This document shows positions 23,762 to 34,623 of a stretch of DNA of 64,000 bases, one piece after another; position 1 is the stretch's first letter; each line of letters begins with the position of its first letter. The notes below the pieces were generated by a model that worked only from the letters and a program-made list of their open reading frames with translations, was not told the DNA's origin and did not search any database. The stretch covers positions 6,407,001-6,471,000 of the forward strand of contig JAQISU010000096.1 of NCBI GenBank assembly GCA_029339505.1, in the 5' to 3' direction. A program made the position numbers and the translations under genes. This DNA is from Unio delphinus. Taxonomy: Eukaryota; Mollusca; Bivalvia; Unionida; Unionidae.

Positions 23762-24113
23762 CAGAACCATGATCAGATGGATTTGTAATGTCAAGCCAGA
23801 CCAGACCCAGCATATCAGGTCAGATACCCTACTGGGAAAGCTGCACCTACCAAAGATTGAGGAACTCCTAAGGGCCAACCGGTTACGCTGGTTCGGCCAT
23901 GTAGAGAGAAGCAATGCTTGGATTAACAAGTGTAGAAATGTGGAGGTGGAAAGCCGAAGGAAAGCTGGCCGACCCAAGAAAACTTGGAAGCAAACAATCG
24001 ATCATGACCGCGAGACATGGAAGATGACCAAAATCGATCCTCAAAACCGTGATGCCTGTAGACTTCGCTTGCTGACTGCCAGAAAACGTCGGACCCCTGA
24101 CCAAGGGAACTAA
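23762..24113 (+). pseudogene. LINE C-terminal domain in shifted frame
   Basis: The frame in use overlaps from about 23718. It reads LQCNDRTMIRWICNVKPDQ, LRANRLRWFGHVERS, GRPKKTWKQTI and a final KRRTPDQGN before TAA. These are the usual tail motifs of such elements. The overlap with the previous frame and loss of the expected SETW-like residues after YG suggest a short deletion between two TGG-containing sites. Confidence 0.88.
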
Positions 24114-24146
24114 GACAATAAAATTGGATAGATGAGATGAGAAGAG

Positions 24147-24832
24147 ATTAAATGACCTACTTGTCACCTACTTTACTCCAATTGCATTGCCATTAAATGA
24201 CCTACTTGTCACCTTCTTTAGTCCAATTGCATTGCCATTAAGTGACCTACCAGGTACTTGTCACCTTCTTTAGTCCAATTGCATTGTCATTAAATGACCT
24301 ACTTGTCACCTTCTTTACTCCAATTGCATTGCCATTAAATGACCTACTTGTCACCTTCTTTACTCCAATTGCATTGCCATTAAGTGACCTACCAGGTACT
24401 TGTCACCTTCTTTAGTCAAACTGCATTGTCATTAAAGGACCTACTTGTCACCTTCTTTAGTCCAATTGCATTGCCATTAAATGACCTACTTGTCACCTTC
24501 TTTACTCCAATTGCATTGCCATTAAATGACCTACTTATCACCTTCTTTAGTCCAATCGCATTGCCATTAAATGACCTACCAGGTACTTGTCACCTTCTTT
24601 ACTCCAATTGCATTGCCATTAAATGACCTGCTTTTCACCTACTTTACTTCAATTGCATTGCCATTAATTGACCGACTGGGTACTTGTCACCTTCTTTACT
24701 CCAATTGCATTGCCATTAAATGACCTGCTTGTCACCTTCTTTACTCCAATTGCATTGCCATTAAATAACCTACTTGTCACCTACTTTACTCCAATCGCAT
24801 TGCCATTAATTGACCTACTTGTGGTGCTGTCC
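24147..24832 (+). repeat. 45-bp minisatellite array 2, right part
   Basis: About 15 further units after the LINE, beginning ATTAAATGACC and ending with a final GACCTACTTGT. It includes diverged edge units (CCAATCGCATT, AAATAACCTAC), typical for the border of a satellite array. This right border is absent from copy A, which switches to other DNA at 3664. Confidence 0.94.
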
Positions 24833-25398
24833 ATTAAGACACTAAACCAGACCTTACATTATTGTATTATTAACCATATGCTGTAAATTATTTTTTATTA
24901 AGAAAGTAATATTCATTACAAGGTATATTCATTTAAAGTATTTTGCAACTACTTGTATTTGAATTTTTTTTTACTAATATTAGAAAATCAATAATCATTT
25001 ACAGGTAATTAAAAATACTGATTAAAGTTAACCCATGTTTAATATAAGTTAGACATGGTAAGCATGATTGCTGTTATTAACATCAGCATTAAGTAGAATT
25101 AAGTGAAAGATTTGAAATGGTTTGACTGGATATGTTTGTTGTAATAAGTACCAGTATTCACACATAATGATGATATTTAGACTCGTTACTTTATATCATA
25201 GAGTCATCTTTATAAAGTCTGATGGGGAGGTGTGTGAACAAAGAAAGCTTTGAATTGCACACTTTTCGTGTAATATTGCTTAATCACTATCAAAATGACA
25301 TAAAAAATGAATATATTTTTTATATATCTGGTTGCTCAAGTTAAGATGAGTTCAGTTATGAAAATAGATCTTTCTTAATGTCATTCACAGATGATACC
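24833..25398. other. Unassigned intronic DNA
   Basis: AT-rich sequence with no exon, tandem repeat or mobile element that I can recognise. Confidence 0.5.
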
Positions 25399-25607
25399 AT
25401 ATATACACGCTTATAAGTTGAGTCAAACTGCAAACAGCAAAGATCCTGATCTGCCAGAGCATAATGCTCCAGCTGATCAGGGTTTATGCTGTTTGTTCTA
25501 CAGATTACTCCTAACAAACAGCACATGCCCGGATCTGCTGGCGCATTTTATGACAGTAGATCTGGGTCTGTGCAATTTGCAGTTGGACTCTACTCGTGAG
25601 TATATAT
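25399..25607. mobile_element. Foldback element FB-4, best-preserved copy
   Basis: Outer arms of about 36 nt (25399-25433 and 25571-25607) pair as ATATACACGCTTATAAG-type against ...GGACTCTACTCGTGAGTATAT, with AACTGCAAA near the inner end. Three hairpins lie inside: 25445-25481 (CCTGATCTG... / ...CAGCTGATCAGG, centre AGCATAATGCT), 25487-25526 (ATGCTGTTTGTT / AACAAACAGCACAT), and 25528-25566 (CCCGGATCTGCTG / AGTAGATCTGGG). It has no coding capacity. The plan resembles a four-way cloverleaf. I cannot assign it to a named MITE family. Confidence 0.9.
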
Positions 25608-25928
25608 CATAGCTACAGGAATTTTACTTTTGGATTACCAGCTACATTTAAGCTGCAAACTTTAACACAGTGTTGATTCCATTTCTAGCTGGGCAGATGG
25701 GTTCCAGAAGATCCCTCATTAGCATTGGTATTTATATTAATTTTCTTATCTTCTGGTGTGAATTTCCCCCTCGCTCTGCTGTGAATTTTCTTTTTTTTTT
25801 ATTCAACTTTTTTACTTTTTGCTAGCTGCTTTGATAGCTTTTTTAGCGGTGAGCCTCAGATGGACATAACTGTCAGGATAACTTTGTGATTGATGCTGAT
25901 AATAGGCATGGCAACGGTGAATCTTTAC

Positions 25929-26139
25929 CATATTTACTCCCTTATTAGTTGAGTCCAACTGTAAATCAACAGAGATCCAGATCTGCCATCCCTTAACATG
26001 CCAACAGATCTCTTTCCATGCAGTTTGTTAGGTGTAATCAGAAGAACAAACAGCATAGATTCTGATCTGATAGAGCATTATACAATGGCAGGTTAAGATC
26101 TGTGTTTTTTGCAGTTGAACTTGTCATACATGTATATGC
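25929..26139. mobile_element. Foldback element FB-5
   Basis: Arms TTACTCCCTTATTAGTTGAG and GTTGAACTTGTCATACATG, with inner AGATCTGCCATCCCTTAACA and GATCTGATAGAGCATTAT hairpins. It lies only about 320 bp after FB-4, in the same orientation. Confidence 0.8.
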
Positions 26140-27239
26140 AGGTACATAAAGGACCCTGCCTGCTTAATCATTCCTTTTGGTATCCATGTGTATGTTGGTG
26201 AGCAGAATAATTAACTGAATAAATGACAGAATTAATTGAAAGTTTGTGAGATGATAATAATAAAAGGAAGAAACGATTACAACTGTTGAATTTCAGATTT
26301 AATTAGGAGCTGCTGTACTATTTTGGCATAATGAATAATAATGGATCTTCTTGGTATACAGTGTAATTACTGATTGGATCATCCCATGAAAACTAATCGT
26401 TTTCTACCATATTGTATGTTACACTAATTGTAAGCACTGTTGGCAGGTGAAAAAATCAGTCAGGTGGTGATGTTGCTTTTAGATTTTCTTCTGGTTTGGT
26501 AGCATTATTGTAACAAATAAACATGCTGAAGATTTTTCTTGACAGAAAAAAATACATGGTGCCAATGTTTGTCAAAATTCTCCAGTATTTCTCTAAAGGT
26601 TTCAGATGTATACAGTAGAGTTTTGATGTACATTTATTTAGTACCACCATACTCCGATCAATTTTAAAACCCCTGCCTCTGGGGTATATATAGTAATTCC
26701 TCTGGGGTATATAGTAATTCGTGTGTCTTTCCCACCATACACATTCAGATCAACATGGGTAGCCTCATCGCTCAGGTATACAGTAATTATTCTATCTTTC
26801 TGTTCATCCATTCAAGGATTAATTTTATTAATGTAGTTAGTCCTCCTGTTTTAATGTAATGCCGTGATAAATATAAGGGTCATAACCAGAATATGCACAT
26901 GTTAAATCACTATTTTCCCGCAGTTTGTATAAGAGTTATTGTCCTTTCTGACTTGTAGCAGAATGCAGTGTATGAAAGAATCTTCTGGAAGCAGCTAGTC
27001 TCACAGATTTCAGTGGGACACCATAATGCTCAGAAAGTGTTATGATCACTTGGGGCCTGATTTAGTGTACAACAAAATCTTGTGAACAAAACTAGCCTTA
27101 CAGTATTTGGCATTTGCTTGACACTTTGTATATGTTTTGGTCATCATTTGAAGAGCACATGTTCACCAATTACTTTACTCTTGCTGTTCTTGTTATAGTT
27201 CATTGTTTCATTTTCCCTATGGATAAATGCATGTAAGAA
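26140..27239. other. Unassigned intronic DNA
   Basis: Contains a short near-duplicate CCTCTGGGGTATATA phrase twice at about 26675-26710, and nothing else I can name. Confidence 0.5.
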
Positions 27240-27510
27240 AGTATCTTATGAAAATATCTTGTTTTGATGTTTTTTGGACAACTTGTTCTTTGTTTTTTTT
27301 TTACATCTTGTATTGATGTTTATTAGACATCTTGTTTTTATGTTTATTGGGCAAGCTTTTTTGGAGTTTTTTGGACATTTTGTTTTGATGGTTATTGGAC
27401 ACAGTGTTTTGATGTTTATTGGATATTTTGTATTTTGCTTATTGGATATTTAATTTGATGCTTATTGGACATCATTTTTTTAATATTTGACATCATGTTT
27501 TTGATGTCTA
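27240..27510 (+). repeat. Imperfect tandem repeat, about 24-28 bp
   Basis: TTTTGATGTTTATTGGACAT and variants recur about nine times with drift. It lies at the left edge of the long degenerate block E copy 2. Confidence 0.75.
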
Positions 27511-27519
27511 ATGATCCAA

Positions 27520-29520
27520 GGCCAGAGAAATCTATGTGATGGCCTCATGTCCGGCATCCTTTTTTGTCTGTTAACACAAGTTTCTTATATGAATTCTTCC
27601 TAAAACACTTATAGTATTACCATGAAACGTTACACATGTTTATCCCAAGATATTGTTAGCCTTAAGGGAAATTATACCACTTTGACTTTCAATATGGCCA
27701 TCAAAGCTGCCATCTTGAAAATCATCTGATCACTACTTTTGCATGGAAAGTCAAATTGACATGGGTTTTCCTTCAGAAGACATCCTATGATGAAAATGAT
27801 AATGGTCTGACTTCTGATGTGGCCATTTTAAAAATCTTGTTATTGTTATTTTTCTTGAATGGATGGTCATATTGACATGCAGTTTTCACCAATTATCTTA
27901 TGATGTCTAGTTGGTCTTAAATGAAAAATTATGCTAATGTTACATCCATTATGACCACCATGATGGCCATCTTCAAAATGCTGTTATTGCCAATGGTTAT
28001 AAATGAATGGTCAAATCAAAATGGGGATTAACAAATAGCTTCTTATGAAGTCTAGTTGGTCCCAAATGAAAATGGTGCTTATCTTGAATCCAGTATACCC
28101 AGCATGATTACCATCTCCAAAACATTGCTATCATTGGATCATCATATTCAACGTGAGATTTTAACTATAAGAATTTTTATGATGCCCAGTTGAATCTAAA
28201 TGAAAATAATCTTAATCTTATTTTATATATGACTACTGTGATGGGCATATTGAAAAACATCTTGCTATTGGTACTTCTTCTAAATAGTTTTATCAACATC
28301 AGGTCTTTGACAAAAGACTTCTTTGTTTGTCCTAAATGATAATGTTACTGATCTTAAATCCAATATGACCATCAGGAAATCTTGCTATTGCTACTAAACA
28401 GATGGGCATATTGACATTGAATTTTCACCAAAATGACTTCTTATCATTTCTTGTTGGTCCAAATTCAAAATGGTGCTAATCTTAAATCCAGTAAGGCCAC
28501 ACAGATGACCATATTGAATATCTTATTAAGGTTATGGTTACTCATCCACAACAGATGGTTGTATAGACAAGAACTTTCTACCAAAATATTTCTTTTAGAG
28601 TCTAGATGGTTGTAAATGAACCTGGTGCCAGTCTGAAATCCTGTGTAATGGAGTCAACCCAAAATTTAAAAAATGTGACAATTACTTCTTTTAAACAAAT
28701 GGTCAAACCAGTATTTAAAAGAAAACTTTGTGCAATATACCAGTTACAGTTTATTCCTGTGTTAAAACATGCTGATCTGACCTCCATAATGGCTTCTTTT
28801 GATAGCCATCCTGAAATCTATATGGCTACTTCTGAACTGGTGGTGTTTCTTGACATGGGGTTTTAACTAAAATACTATTCTAGCAATATAGCAATATGAA
28901 GCATGCTCCAAATGAACCTTCAAAAATGGCACCAGAGTGATTATCCTGAAATATCGTATCACTACTTCTCTTGCATGAAAGATGGCAATGGTATGGGTTT
29001 TTCTCTAAAAGTCTTATTGTCATATTGAAATGGTTTTGAATGAAAATGGTACAGATCTGATCACCTGTATAACCACACATTTGTGAAAGAGTTTTGAAAA
29101 CCCAATTTAACTGACCTTGGAGTGAAGTCAGATGTCAATGCATGGATTTCTGTACTTCATTGATCTTATATATGAATGTAGTGATTTCTACATACCGTAA
29201 TAGAAGTAACAATTTTTCCAGACTTTGTGCTTAGCTACATTCCAATGAACAGTTTGAAAGTCAGCACTCTCACAGTGATTTAAGGTCATTCTCTATTCTG
29301 GTTTATGAGCATAATAACAAATGTGATTGGATTTTTATCAAATCCAGTTTGTCAATAGATCAGATGAATACCTTGGATGATTCCATTTAAATAATGGGGG
29401 GTCGGAGTCAAATATTAATTATAGGTTTAACCAGATTTTGGACATAAGTATGTCTTGATATTGTCTGACAACAAGTTGAATAATTATGTTGTTGGGATCA
29501 ATGTATATGGCCATGACAAA
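27520..29520. repeat. Degenerate tandem block E, copy 2
   Basis: Six or seven units of about 115-145 bp carry CTTGTTATTGCTACT, AATGGATGGTCATATTGACAT, TTTTCACCAA...CTTCTTATGATGTCTAG, TTGGTCCTAAATGAAAATGG and ATGGCCATCTT phrases. The right part (28900-29520) is not tandem but matches 55480-56200, so the block seems to be one long composite element. A 60- and an 86-codon open stretch near 28433 and 28606 follow the repeat phrases and are not genes. Confidence 0.65.
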
Positions 29521-29539
29521 GAGTTTTGTCATGCATGTA

Positions 29540-29707
29540 CAGTCGACTCCACTTAACTGCACATCGGTTAACTGCACACTCCAGATAATTGCACGTAATC
29601 ACGCCGGTCCCGTTTTTCCCTAATGCTTAAAAATATACTGTACCTTACTCCCGTTAACTGCAGTCTCGTGATGGGCCCGAGGGTGTGCAGTTAACCAGAG
29701 TCGACTG
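29540..29707. mobile_element. TA-flanked MITE, pogo/Tc1-mariner-like ends
   Basis: A 168-bp non-coding element with termini CAGTCGACTCCACTTAACTG and its inverse CAGTTAACCAGAGTCGACTG, flanked by TA on both sides (29538-29539 and 29708-29709). CAGT... termini with TA duplication are typical of pogo/Tigger-type deletion derivatives; that assignment is by analogy. It sits in or beside block E. Confidence 0.85.
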
Positions 29708-29709
29708 TA

Positions 29710-30045
29710 CATGTTTTTAAAGAACATGTTAACTCAAGCATATAAGAAAATATTTTCATTGCCAGATTTGGTATATTGGAGTGCCCAAAGTTATTAGAGG
29801 TGGTTTAAACACTTTGCAGTTAGAAAGAAGAAATGGTTTTATCTTGGATGCAAGGAAGTTCTTTTAGGCATGATTGATAGCAAGAAATTTGAATAACAGG
29901 ATAATCTATTAGCCTTCAAGGCATGGTTGACTACAGTACAAAATGCTTTCACCGTATTAAACAATTCCAGGCAGCTTAGGGATGCAATAGTTGTAGGATG
30001 ATGGAGACCTACATCATTATGACAAGATGAGGTTAAGAAAATGGC
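29710..30045. other. Unassigned intronic DNA
   Basis: The stretch near 29800-29850 (AGAAAGAAGAAATGGTTTTATC) recurs near 6800, so it may be the right end of block E. No gene is seen. Confidence 0.5.
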
Positions 30046-31337
30046 AAATGCTAATGGAAGATGTTAGGAAACTAGAAAATGTAATGTAATTGAAGATGTT
30101 AAGAAAATAGCAAATGTAATGGAAGATGTTAGGAAAATAGCAAATGTAATGGAAGATGTTAAGAAAATAGCAAATGTAATGTAATTGAAGATGTTAAGAA
30201 AATGGCAAATGTAATGTAATGGAAGATGTTAAGAAAATAGCAAATGTAATGTAATGGAAGATGTTAAGAAAATAGCAAATGTAATGTAATGGAAGATGTT
30301 AAGAAAATAGCAAATGTAATGTAATGGAAGATGTTAAGAAAATAGCAAATGTAATGGAAGATGTTAAGAAAATAGCAAATGTAATGTAATGGAAGATGTT
30401 AAGAAAATAGCAAATGTAATGTAATGGAAGATGTTAAGAAAATAGCAAATTTAATGGAAGATGTTAAGAAAATAGCAAATGTAATGGAAGATGTTAAGAA
30501 AATAGCAAATGTAATGGAAGATGTTAAGAAAATAGCAAATGTAATGGAAGATGTTAAGAAAATAGCAAATGTAATGGAAGATGTTAAGAAAATAGCAAAT
30601 GTAATGTAATTGAAGATGTTAAGAAAATAGCAAATGTAATGTAATGGAAGATGTTAAGAAAATAGCAAATGTAATGTAATGGAAGATGTTAAGAAAATAG
30701 CAAATGTAATGGAAGATGTTAAGAAAATGGCAACGGTAATGTAATGGAAGATGTTAAGAAAATAGCAAATGTAATGGAAGATGTTAAGAAAATAGCAAAT
30801 GTAATGGAAGATGTTAAGAAAATAGCAAATGTAATGTAATTGAAGATGTTAAGAAAATAGCAAATGTAATGTAATGGAAGATGTTAAGAAAATAGCAAAT
30901 GTAATGTAATGGAAGATGTTAAGAAAATAGCAAATGTAATGTAATGGAAGATGTTAAGAAAATAGCAAATGTAATGTAATGGAAGATGTTAAGAAAGTAG
31001 AAAATGTAATGGAAGATGTTAAGAAAAAAGAAAATGTAATGGAAGATGTTAAGAAAATAGCAAATGTAATGGAAGATGTTAAGAAAGTAGAAAATGTAAT
31101 GGAAGATGTTAAGAAAAAAGAAAATGTAATGGAAGATGTTAAGAAAAAAGAAAATGTAATGGAAGATGTTAAGAAAGTAGAAAATGTAATGGAAGATGTT
31201 AAAGAAAATAGAAAATGTAATGGAAGATATTAAGAAAAAAGAAAATGTAATGGAAGATGTTAAGAAAAAGCAGATGTAATGGAAGATGTTAAGAAAGTAG
31301 AAAATGTAATGGATGATGTTAAGAAAATAGCAAATGA
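30046..31337 (+). repeat. 30/35-bp minisatellite
   Basis: The unit ATGGAAGATGTTAAGAAAAT + AGCAAATGTA is 30 bp; a 35-bp form has an extra TAATG-type 5 bp. About 40 units are present. Runs of 30-bp units keep one frame open and yield MEDVKKIANV repeats, but the 35-bp units bring stops, so it is not coding. At the right end (from about 30990) units change to AGTAGAAAATGTA and AAAAGAAAATGTA forms, as if this edge expanded separately. Confidence 0.96.
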
Positions 31338-31668
31338 CTAAAAATGACTTTTTAAAAGAAGATCACAGTTACCTATTTCAATAGTGGTACTTTTCCAGGT
31401 TTAAATAAGACTATACTGTTTTAACAACATACTGATTGTACAAGTGTCATAACTGCAGTCAATTTTCAGCTATTTTGGCATGGATAACCACTGGGTATAT
31501 TTCAGCAGAAGAAAAGACCAGATGGATTCCAATCTATGATATAATAGGCTTTAGGGCTCATAGCTTGTATACTTACTTTTCTACTATGCATTTCCTGGTT
31601 GTGACACTGAGTTGCATTTCCCAGGCTTACATGGCCTGGAATGTCTTGGTAAACTCAACTGCAACTCT
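31338..31668. other. Unassigned intronic DNA
   Basis: A 78-codon open stretch (31436-31672) runs into the following tandem repeat. It has no recognisable domain and begins at a non-ATG codon, so I do not call it. Confidence 0.45.
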
Positions 31669-31871
31669 TTAGATGTATGTGAGCCTATTTTAAAGTCCAG
31701 TCCTTTTTAGATGTATGTGAGCCTATTTTAAAGTCCAGTACTTTTTAGATGTATGTGAGCCTATTTTAAAGTCCAGTCCTTTTTAGATGTATGTGAGCCT
31801 ATTTTAAAGTCCAGTACTTTTTAGATGTATGTGAGCCTATTTTAAAGTCCAGTACTTTTTAGATGTATGTA
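31669..31871 (+). repeat. 38-bp tandem repeat, about 5 copies
   Basis: TTTTTAGATGTATGTGAGCC followed by TATTTTAAAGTCCAGTAC recurs with period 38 (GAGCCT at 31681, 31719, 31757, 31795, 31833). Units differ mainly at one base (TCC or TAC). Confidence 0.95.
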
Positions 31872-32084
31872 TAAATCATCAAAGACTTTAAATGGAGGAT
31901 GAAGGTGGATTTGGATGAACCATTGTTGACTGCATGTAGCAATTTAAATTTTTCTACTTTTGCCATTTTAGGGTAATATGATAGGTATTTGGCAAATAAA
32001 GGAAATGTGTATGTGGCAAACATACTTTTAATTTAAAGTTCTGAAACTGGCAGCATTTAATATTTCTTGTAAGTTTAAAACGTG

Positions 32085-32430
32085 TATCTCCACCATATAT
32101 ATAGAGATCATGTCACGAATGAGGAAGTGGGAAACAGAATTAAGCAAGCCATTGGGCCCTATGAAGAGCTATTGACCATTGTGAAAAAGCACAAAATGAA
32201 ATGGTATGGACATGTCACATTATTAACAGGGCTTGATAATACAATCATGCAAGGTACTGTGTAGAGAGGGCGAAGGAGAGGAAGACAGAGGAAAAGATAG
32301 GAGGATAACATCTCAGAGTGGACAGGACTGAAGCTGAGTGACACAGTGAGAGTATCAGAGAACAGATTGGAATGGAGGAAGCTGGTTGTCAGGTCATCAC
32401 TGGTGCCCCAGCGGTCAGCAAGACTAAGGA
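32085..32430 (+). pseudogene. 3' end of a LINE (family L-A), degenerate
   Basis: The translation contains YRDHVTNEEVGNRIKQAIGP, KKHKMKWYGHVT, QGTV(stop)RGRRRGRQ, EDNISEWTGL and VVRSSLVPQRSARLRNR before TAG. This is the recognisable C-terminal tail of APE-type LINE polyproteins. Two internal TAG codons (one from a Gln, one from a Trp position) show decay. It is followed directly by the GATA microsatellite, which fits a short-repeat LINE 3' tail. Confidence 0.85.
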
Positions 32431-32506
<76 letters not shown>

Positions 32507-32573
32507 GTAGGTAGGTAGGTAGGTAGGTAGGTAGGTAGGTAGGTAGGTAGATAGATAGATAGATAGATAGATA
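32431..32573 (+). repeat. (GATA)n(GGTA)n(GATA)n microsatellite
   Basis: About 18 GATA units, 11 GGTA units and 6 GATA units, directly after the stop codon of the LINE relic. The reverse strand gives YLSI-type repetitive open frames without coding value. Confidence 0.97.
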
Positions 32574-33454
32574 ACCTGAACTAATTTTGCAACACATCCT
32601 CCACTTAACAGTCTTGAATAATACTTTATTGTCAGCAAGAGTTCCTTTCTGCAAATGGCACTTTTACTATATTGCCATGATTTCTAAACATCTTGCTTTA
32701 CATGACTGTGAATCTACAGTCAGTACTATAGTCCATGATTTCTAAGTATCTGACTTATTTGACTATTGATTAGTGAAGTTGATTTACACTTACTTATTTT
32801 TATGATTGTTTTAAAGTACTAAAAAAAGAATTGAAACTAAATGCATTTATTGCACCATTATCTTTAACTACATTGAATCCATATTCTAATGGCATAAAAT
32901 GCAACAGTATAATTCTTGTTAGTATAGAATTACTAAATTGAAGTAATGTTAGCACAGTAAATGAGTCCTTTTTAATTTAGTCTTTCACATTACACGCTAG
33001 TCACAGCTTAGCTGACAAGGGGGTCATTTAATTGTGATCATTTTTAAAACCAGATTTTGTAAACATTAATAATATGGAATGCAGGTAAACATTAATGGAT
33101 TAAATTCTTAATGATGTTCTCATATGTAATATTGTAGGATATTTAAATCAGCATTTCTGTGTCATTCATAAACTTTCGAATTCTCCATTAAGAGTTTAAA
33201 TAATGTCTAGATTATTACAGAATATTGATGATTTATATTTAATGCTAATTTTTTTGCTAGTCTGAATGAGTATAAATATATTCAGATTTTATGCTGAAAT
33301 ATTTTCATGTTTTCTCTGCATTCCATATTATAATTTTCATTTTTTTTATGTCATCTGACTTTGATCACTCCATGAATTTTTAATTTTCTTTATTACTTAA
33401 AAGTAAAAAGCATAGTTTTTTGTCACCCTCACTCAAATTACTTCCCTTCTGCAG
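32574..33454. other. Unassigned intronic DNA
   Basis: AT-rich; ends with a pyrimidine tract leading to the acceptor of exon d. No element recognised. Confidence 0.5.
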
Positions 33455-33517
33455 AAAAGGAATACAGAATGCCTCTTCCACCTCCGAGAACGTCTCTATT
33501 ACGTATCCTCTCGGAAG
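33455..33517 (+). CDS. EFCAB7: EFCAB7-like exon d (63 nt)
   Basis: CTTCCCTTCTGCAG precedes the exon and GTAAAC follows it. It encodes KEYRMPLPPPRTSLLRILSE, a proline-rich linker. Phase 1 at both ends matches exons c and e. The preceding intron of 16.3 kb is the largest found. Confidence 0.78.
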
Positions 33518-34623
33518 GTAAACCTTCCTAACATGGCTTGCTTGTAAGCTTGCTGTACAGCTTTACTAAATCATTTTTCAAACTGAGAGCATATGGTATG
33601 AAAGGTATGCATCTTTAACACCATGACATTAATTTTTGGTTCAGCTCATCTTGCCATTCATTGGCTTCTATTATGAGATGGCCCTGCTTCCTTTATGCCT
33701 GTGTTATCTAACCTTGAACATTTGCTGCTTTTGTTACTTCTGATGATGAACAGCTGTCACAGTGTCAGATTTTTGTCTGTTTACTTTGCAGGAATGTACT
33801 TTTAATACATATTATTGTGATAGGATGGCATTCTTAGCAATTATGCAGCTTCCATAGCAATTAGATAGAAAAAAGAAAAATTATGTATTTAGCATCCTTT
33901 TAAGAGCCACATGTTAGTCTTCTTTAATAAAATGTGTGAGATATGTCCTTTGGGATGTTGCCTGTCAAATGTCTGCTTCTTTAACAACCAAATATAAAAC
34001 CATTCCTTTTCTTCTTCAGAATGGTCCAACTAATTTTGATCAAATGTTTGCACGTATGAAATTAATTTTTATTATGTGTTAGTACCAATATTATTTCCAA
34101 GCTTCCTACCTTTCTGTTAAATAAATAAAATTAAAGTTCACTATTTGTACTATGAAAGTTTTACTTGACACTGTACAGCCATGATTGTACTGATGTGCTC
34201 TTAAGTCATATACATACTGTACATACTTCAGATGCTTTGTTTCTTCACCTCCAGAGCAATGAGTAATTGTTGATCCAACTTTTTTAGGGATATTTCTTTT
34301 GATATGATTTTAACTAATTTGTTTCCAAGGTAGTCTCCACAGAAGTGGTATTGGCAGCAGTCTGGCTTTATTTTAGAATAAAAATCAAAATTTAATCCAC
34401 TGCCAGTGTGGTCTCTTAAAGTAAAAAAAGATTGAAAAACTGACAGGAAAGGAACCTTTAAAAGCAAAACTAGGATATAATTGTAATTGCTCTTTGCATA
34501 CATAATTTTTTTCTGTCTCCTATCTTTTCTATCCTTTGCAGAATTTGAAAGTCATGCAGACATAAAAAAAACATTTTTTTTCTTCTTCATATCCTGTTTT
34601 AGGTTGGAAAATGCTTTGATTTT
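33518..34623. other. Unassigned intronic DNA
   Basis: No exon, SINE or tandem repeat seen before the SINE that follows. A 91-codon minus-strand open stretch at 34228-34503 lacks any recognisable domain. Confidence 0.5.

Larger units (their letters stand above)
21306..24146 (+). mobile_element. APE-type non-LTR retrotransposon (LINE), 5'-truncated
   Basis: The order is apurinic-endonuclease domain (first part missing), reverse transcriptase with YADD, a Cys/His-rich finger, then a C-terminal domain with RWFGHVERS and GRPKKTW. The coding part ends with TAA at 24111-24113. The 3' tail is only about 33 bp and ends GATGAGATGAGAAGAG, a weakly repetitive 3' end without poly(A). The insertion splits the minisatellite between GCCATT and ATTAAATG, so at most about 3 bp (ATT) is duplicated. 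One in-frame stop and one frameshift make it inactive yet young. The clade is unresolved by eye (RTE-like or a CR1/Jockey relative). Confidence 0.93.

Noticed and set aside
28433..28866. Two open stretches of 60 and 86 codons
   Set aside because: They lie in the degenerate block E; phrases match non-coding copies elsewhere.
30424..31233. MEDVKKIANV repeat protein
   Set aside because: Open only where 30-bp units run uninterrupted. 35-bp units shift the frame into stops, and the array sits in an intron.
32159..32654. Minus-strand 159- and 76-codon frames rich in YLSI/YLPT
   Set aside because: Translation of the GATA/GGTA tract and the antisense of a LINE tail.
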